This document shows, in pieces, positions 44,017-45,233 of a stretch of DNA of 45,233 nucleotides; the first letter of the stretch is position 1, and every line of letters starts with the position of its first letter. The notes beneath the pieces were generated by a model, which made no database searches, had not been told where the DNA came from, and worked only from the letters and a program-made list of their open reading frames with translations. This DNA comes from Roseburia sp. GTDB taxonomy: Bacteria > Bacillota > Clostridia > Lachnospirales > Lachnospiraceae. The stretch lies in NCBI GenBank assembly GCA_023667765.1, contig JAMOZS010000018.1:1-45233 (forward strand), given 5' to 3'. Position numbers and translations under genes: made by a program.

Positions 44017-45233
44017 ATGACAGGCAAATTATATAAGCTGATGAACTGGCCCAAAATCGAGGAGATTGTTTACTCTGAATGCGATGCTCCTCATACCTGC
44101 CTCGGGCCCCATAAGGCAGGCAGCCAGATGTTATTACAGGCATTTTTCCCGGATGCCGTGAAGGTAAAGGTAAGCTACAGGAAGGAGAAGAATCAGGCGC
44201 CTGTGGAGACAGAGATGGAGCTGGCAGATGAGGAAGGCTTTTTTGCGGCTCTTTTGCCGGTAAAGCAGTTAAAGGCAAAGGATTATGAGTATCTTGTGAG
44301 CTATGAGGACGGTACGGTAAACCGGGTCAGAGATTCCTATGCTTTTGAGCCTCAGATTACCGTTAAAGATACGGACAGGTTTAAAAACGGTATTCATTAT
44401 ACTATCTACGAAAAGCTGGGAGCCCATCCTATGACCATCGACGATGTGGAGGGAACCTATTTTGCGGTGTGGGCTCCCGCAGCCATGCGAATCAGTGTGG
44501 TAGGGGATTTTAATCTCTGGGACGGTCGTGTTCACCAGATGAGACGGCTGTGGGATTCCGGCATTTTTGAGCTGTTTATCCCTGCCGCGAGGACAGGGGA
44601 CAATTATAAGTTTGAATTGAAGCTGAAAAACGGCGCAACCTATCTGAAGGCAGACCCCTATGGCAGTCGGGCCCAGCTTCGTCCCGAGACGGCCTCCGTC
44701 ATTGAAGATTTGCGGAACTTCTCCTGGGAGGACGAGGCGTTTGTGGCCGGTCGGAAGGCGTTTCAGACAGGGGATGTGCCTGTGAGCATTTATGAAATGT
44801 ATTTGGGCTCCTTCATGGCTCCCAAGGAGGGAGAACTGTATGCGAATTATAGGGAGCTTGCCCCCCGGGTCATTGCCTATGTGAAAGAGATGGGCTACAC
44901 CCATGTAGAACTGATGCCGGTTATGGAGCATCCTCTGGACAGTTCCTGGGGCTATCAGGTGATTGGTTATTATGCGCCCACGGCCCGATATGGCAGCCCG
45001 GAGGATTTCATGTATTTTATAAATGAGCTGCACAAGGCCGGAATCGGTGTAATTCTGGACTGGGTGCCGGCGCATTTCCCCAGAGATACGTATGGATTAT
45101 CTAATTTTGACGGGACCTGTCTTTATGAGCACCAGGACCCCCGCCAGGGCGCGCATCCTCATTGGGGCACGTTAATTTATAATTATGGCAGACCGGAGGT
45201 CTCCGATTAGCTGATTGCCAATGGCCTGTATTG
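44017..45233 (+). pseudogene. glgB: 1,4-alpha-glucan branching enzyme with in-frame UAG; 3' end beyond window
   Basis: The frame encodes an N-terminal domain, a CBM48 (GTYFAVWAPAAMRISVVGDFNLWDG, split here by reference) and the start of a GH13 barrel (HVELMPVMEHP, GIGVILDWVPAHF, LIYNYGRPEV). By family it adds alpha-1,6 branches to glycogen. An amber codon at 45208-45210 ends the ORF at residue 397, before the catalytic Asp and Glu. The same frame continues after it as LIANGLY, exactly the GlgB continuation, so the stop interrupts a full-length gene. TAG ends other genes here, so recoding is unlikely; mutation or sequence error fits better. AAAGGATGG precedes the ATG. Confidence 0.85.

Noticed and set aside
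45208-45210. UAG read as an amino acid genome-wide
   Set aside because: Several intact genes in the window end in TAG at family-normal lengths, so global recoding is not supported.

Overview
The window reads as chromosome from a spore-forming anaerobic Clostridia bacterium, most likely a Lachnospiraceae member. The evidence is the sporulation cluster yqfC-yqfD-phoH-(yqfF-like)-ybeY, a LysM/GH18 spore-cortex type hydrolase, an [FeFe] hydrogenase, strong AGGAGG ribosome binding sites, and dense genes mostly on the plus strand. I see no rRNA, tRNA, insertion sequence, prophage or CRISPR array. No gene-free stretch exceeds 300 bases; the longest are 21519-21735, 28323-28517 and 30767-30956.

Layout, left to right. 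1-764: a barnase-type ribonuclease (5' end cut by the window) with its barstar inhibitor. 856-5836: a LacI-fold/GGDEF protein, endonuclease III, a LysM-GH18 hydrolase and a beta-lactamase-fold serine hydrolase. 5936-7240: pyrimidine nucleoside phosphorylase behind a foldable leader. 7261-13103: the sporulation/RNA-maturation operon, ending in a MOP-type membrane protein. 13202-16890: an exported protein and two FAD-dependent oxidoreductases. 17001-21518: proB, DUF896, 5-formyl-THF cyclo-ligase, proA and a group B-like [FeFe] hydrogenase. 21736-25138: gltX behind a structured leader, then a UvrD-like helicase that runs into an opposing DUF1292 gene.

25500-29570: a GH13 glycogen-debranching homologue that has lost its catalytic residues, a DUF5662 protein, a small Cys/Asp/Arg-repeat protein and a lactonase-type beta-propeller. 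29666-33655: aroC (minus strand), a VanY-like carboxypeptidase, tgt and yajC. 33812-39801: the branched-chain amino acid genes leuB-ilvD-ilvB with an L,D-transpeptidase attached. 39915-43995: serC-serA, a small minus-strand gene and DUF1015. 44017-end: glgB, interrupted by an in-frame amber codon.

The metabolic blocks cover proline, leucine/valine, serine and chorismate synthesis. Cell-wall and spore functions recur: GH18, YqfC/YqfD, VanY, L,D-transpeptidase, and possibly the MOP and BofC-like proteins. The most unusual features are a set of decayed or repurposed enzymes (GH13 without its catalytic triad, a PgpH-like protein without its HD dyad, glgB with an internal UAG), a Shine-Dalgarno sequence placed exactly before an ACG codon downstream of a 21-bp tandem repeat, and two leaders (pdp and gltX) with nested base-pairing potential.
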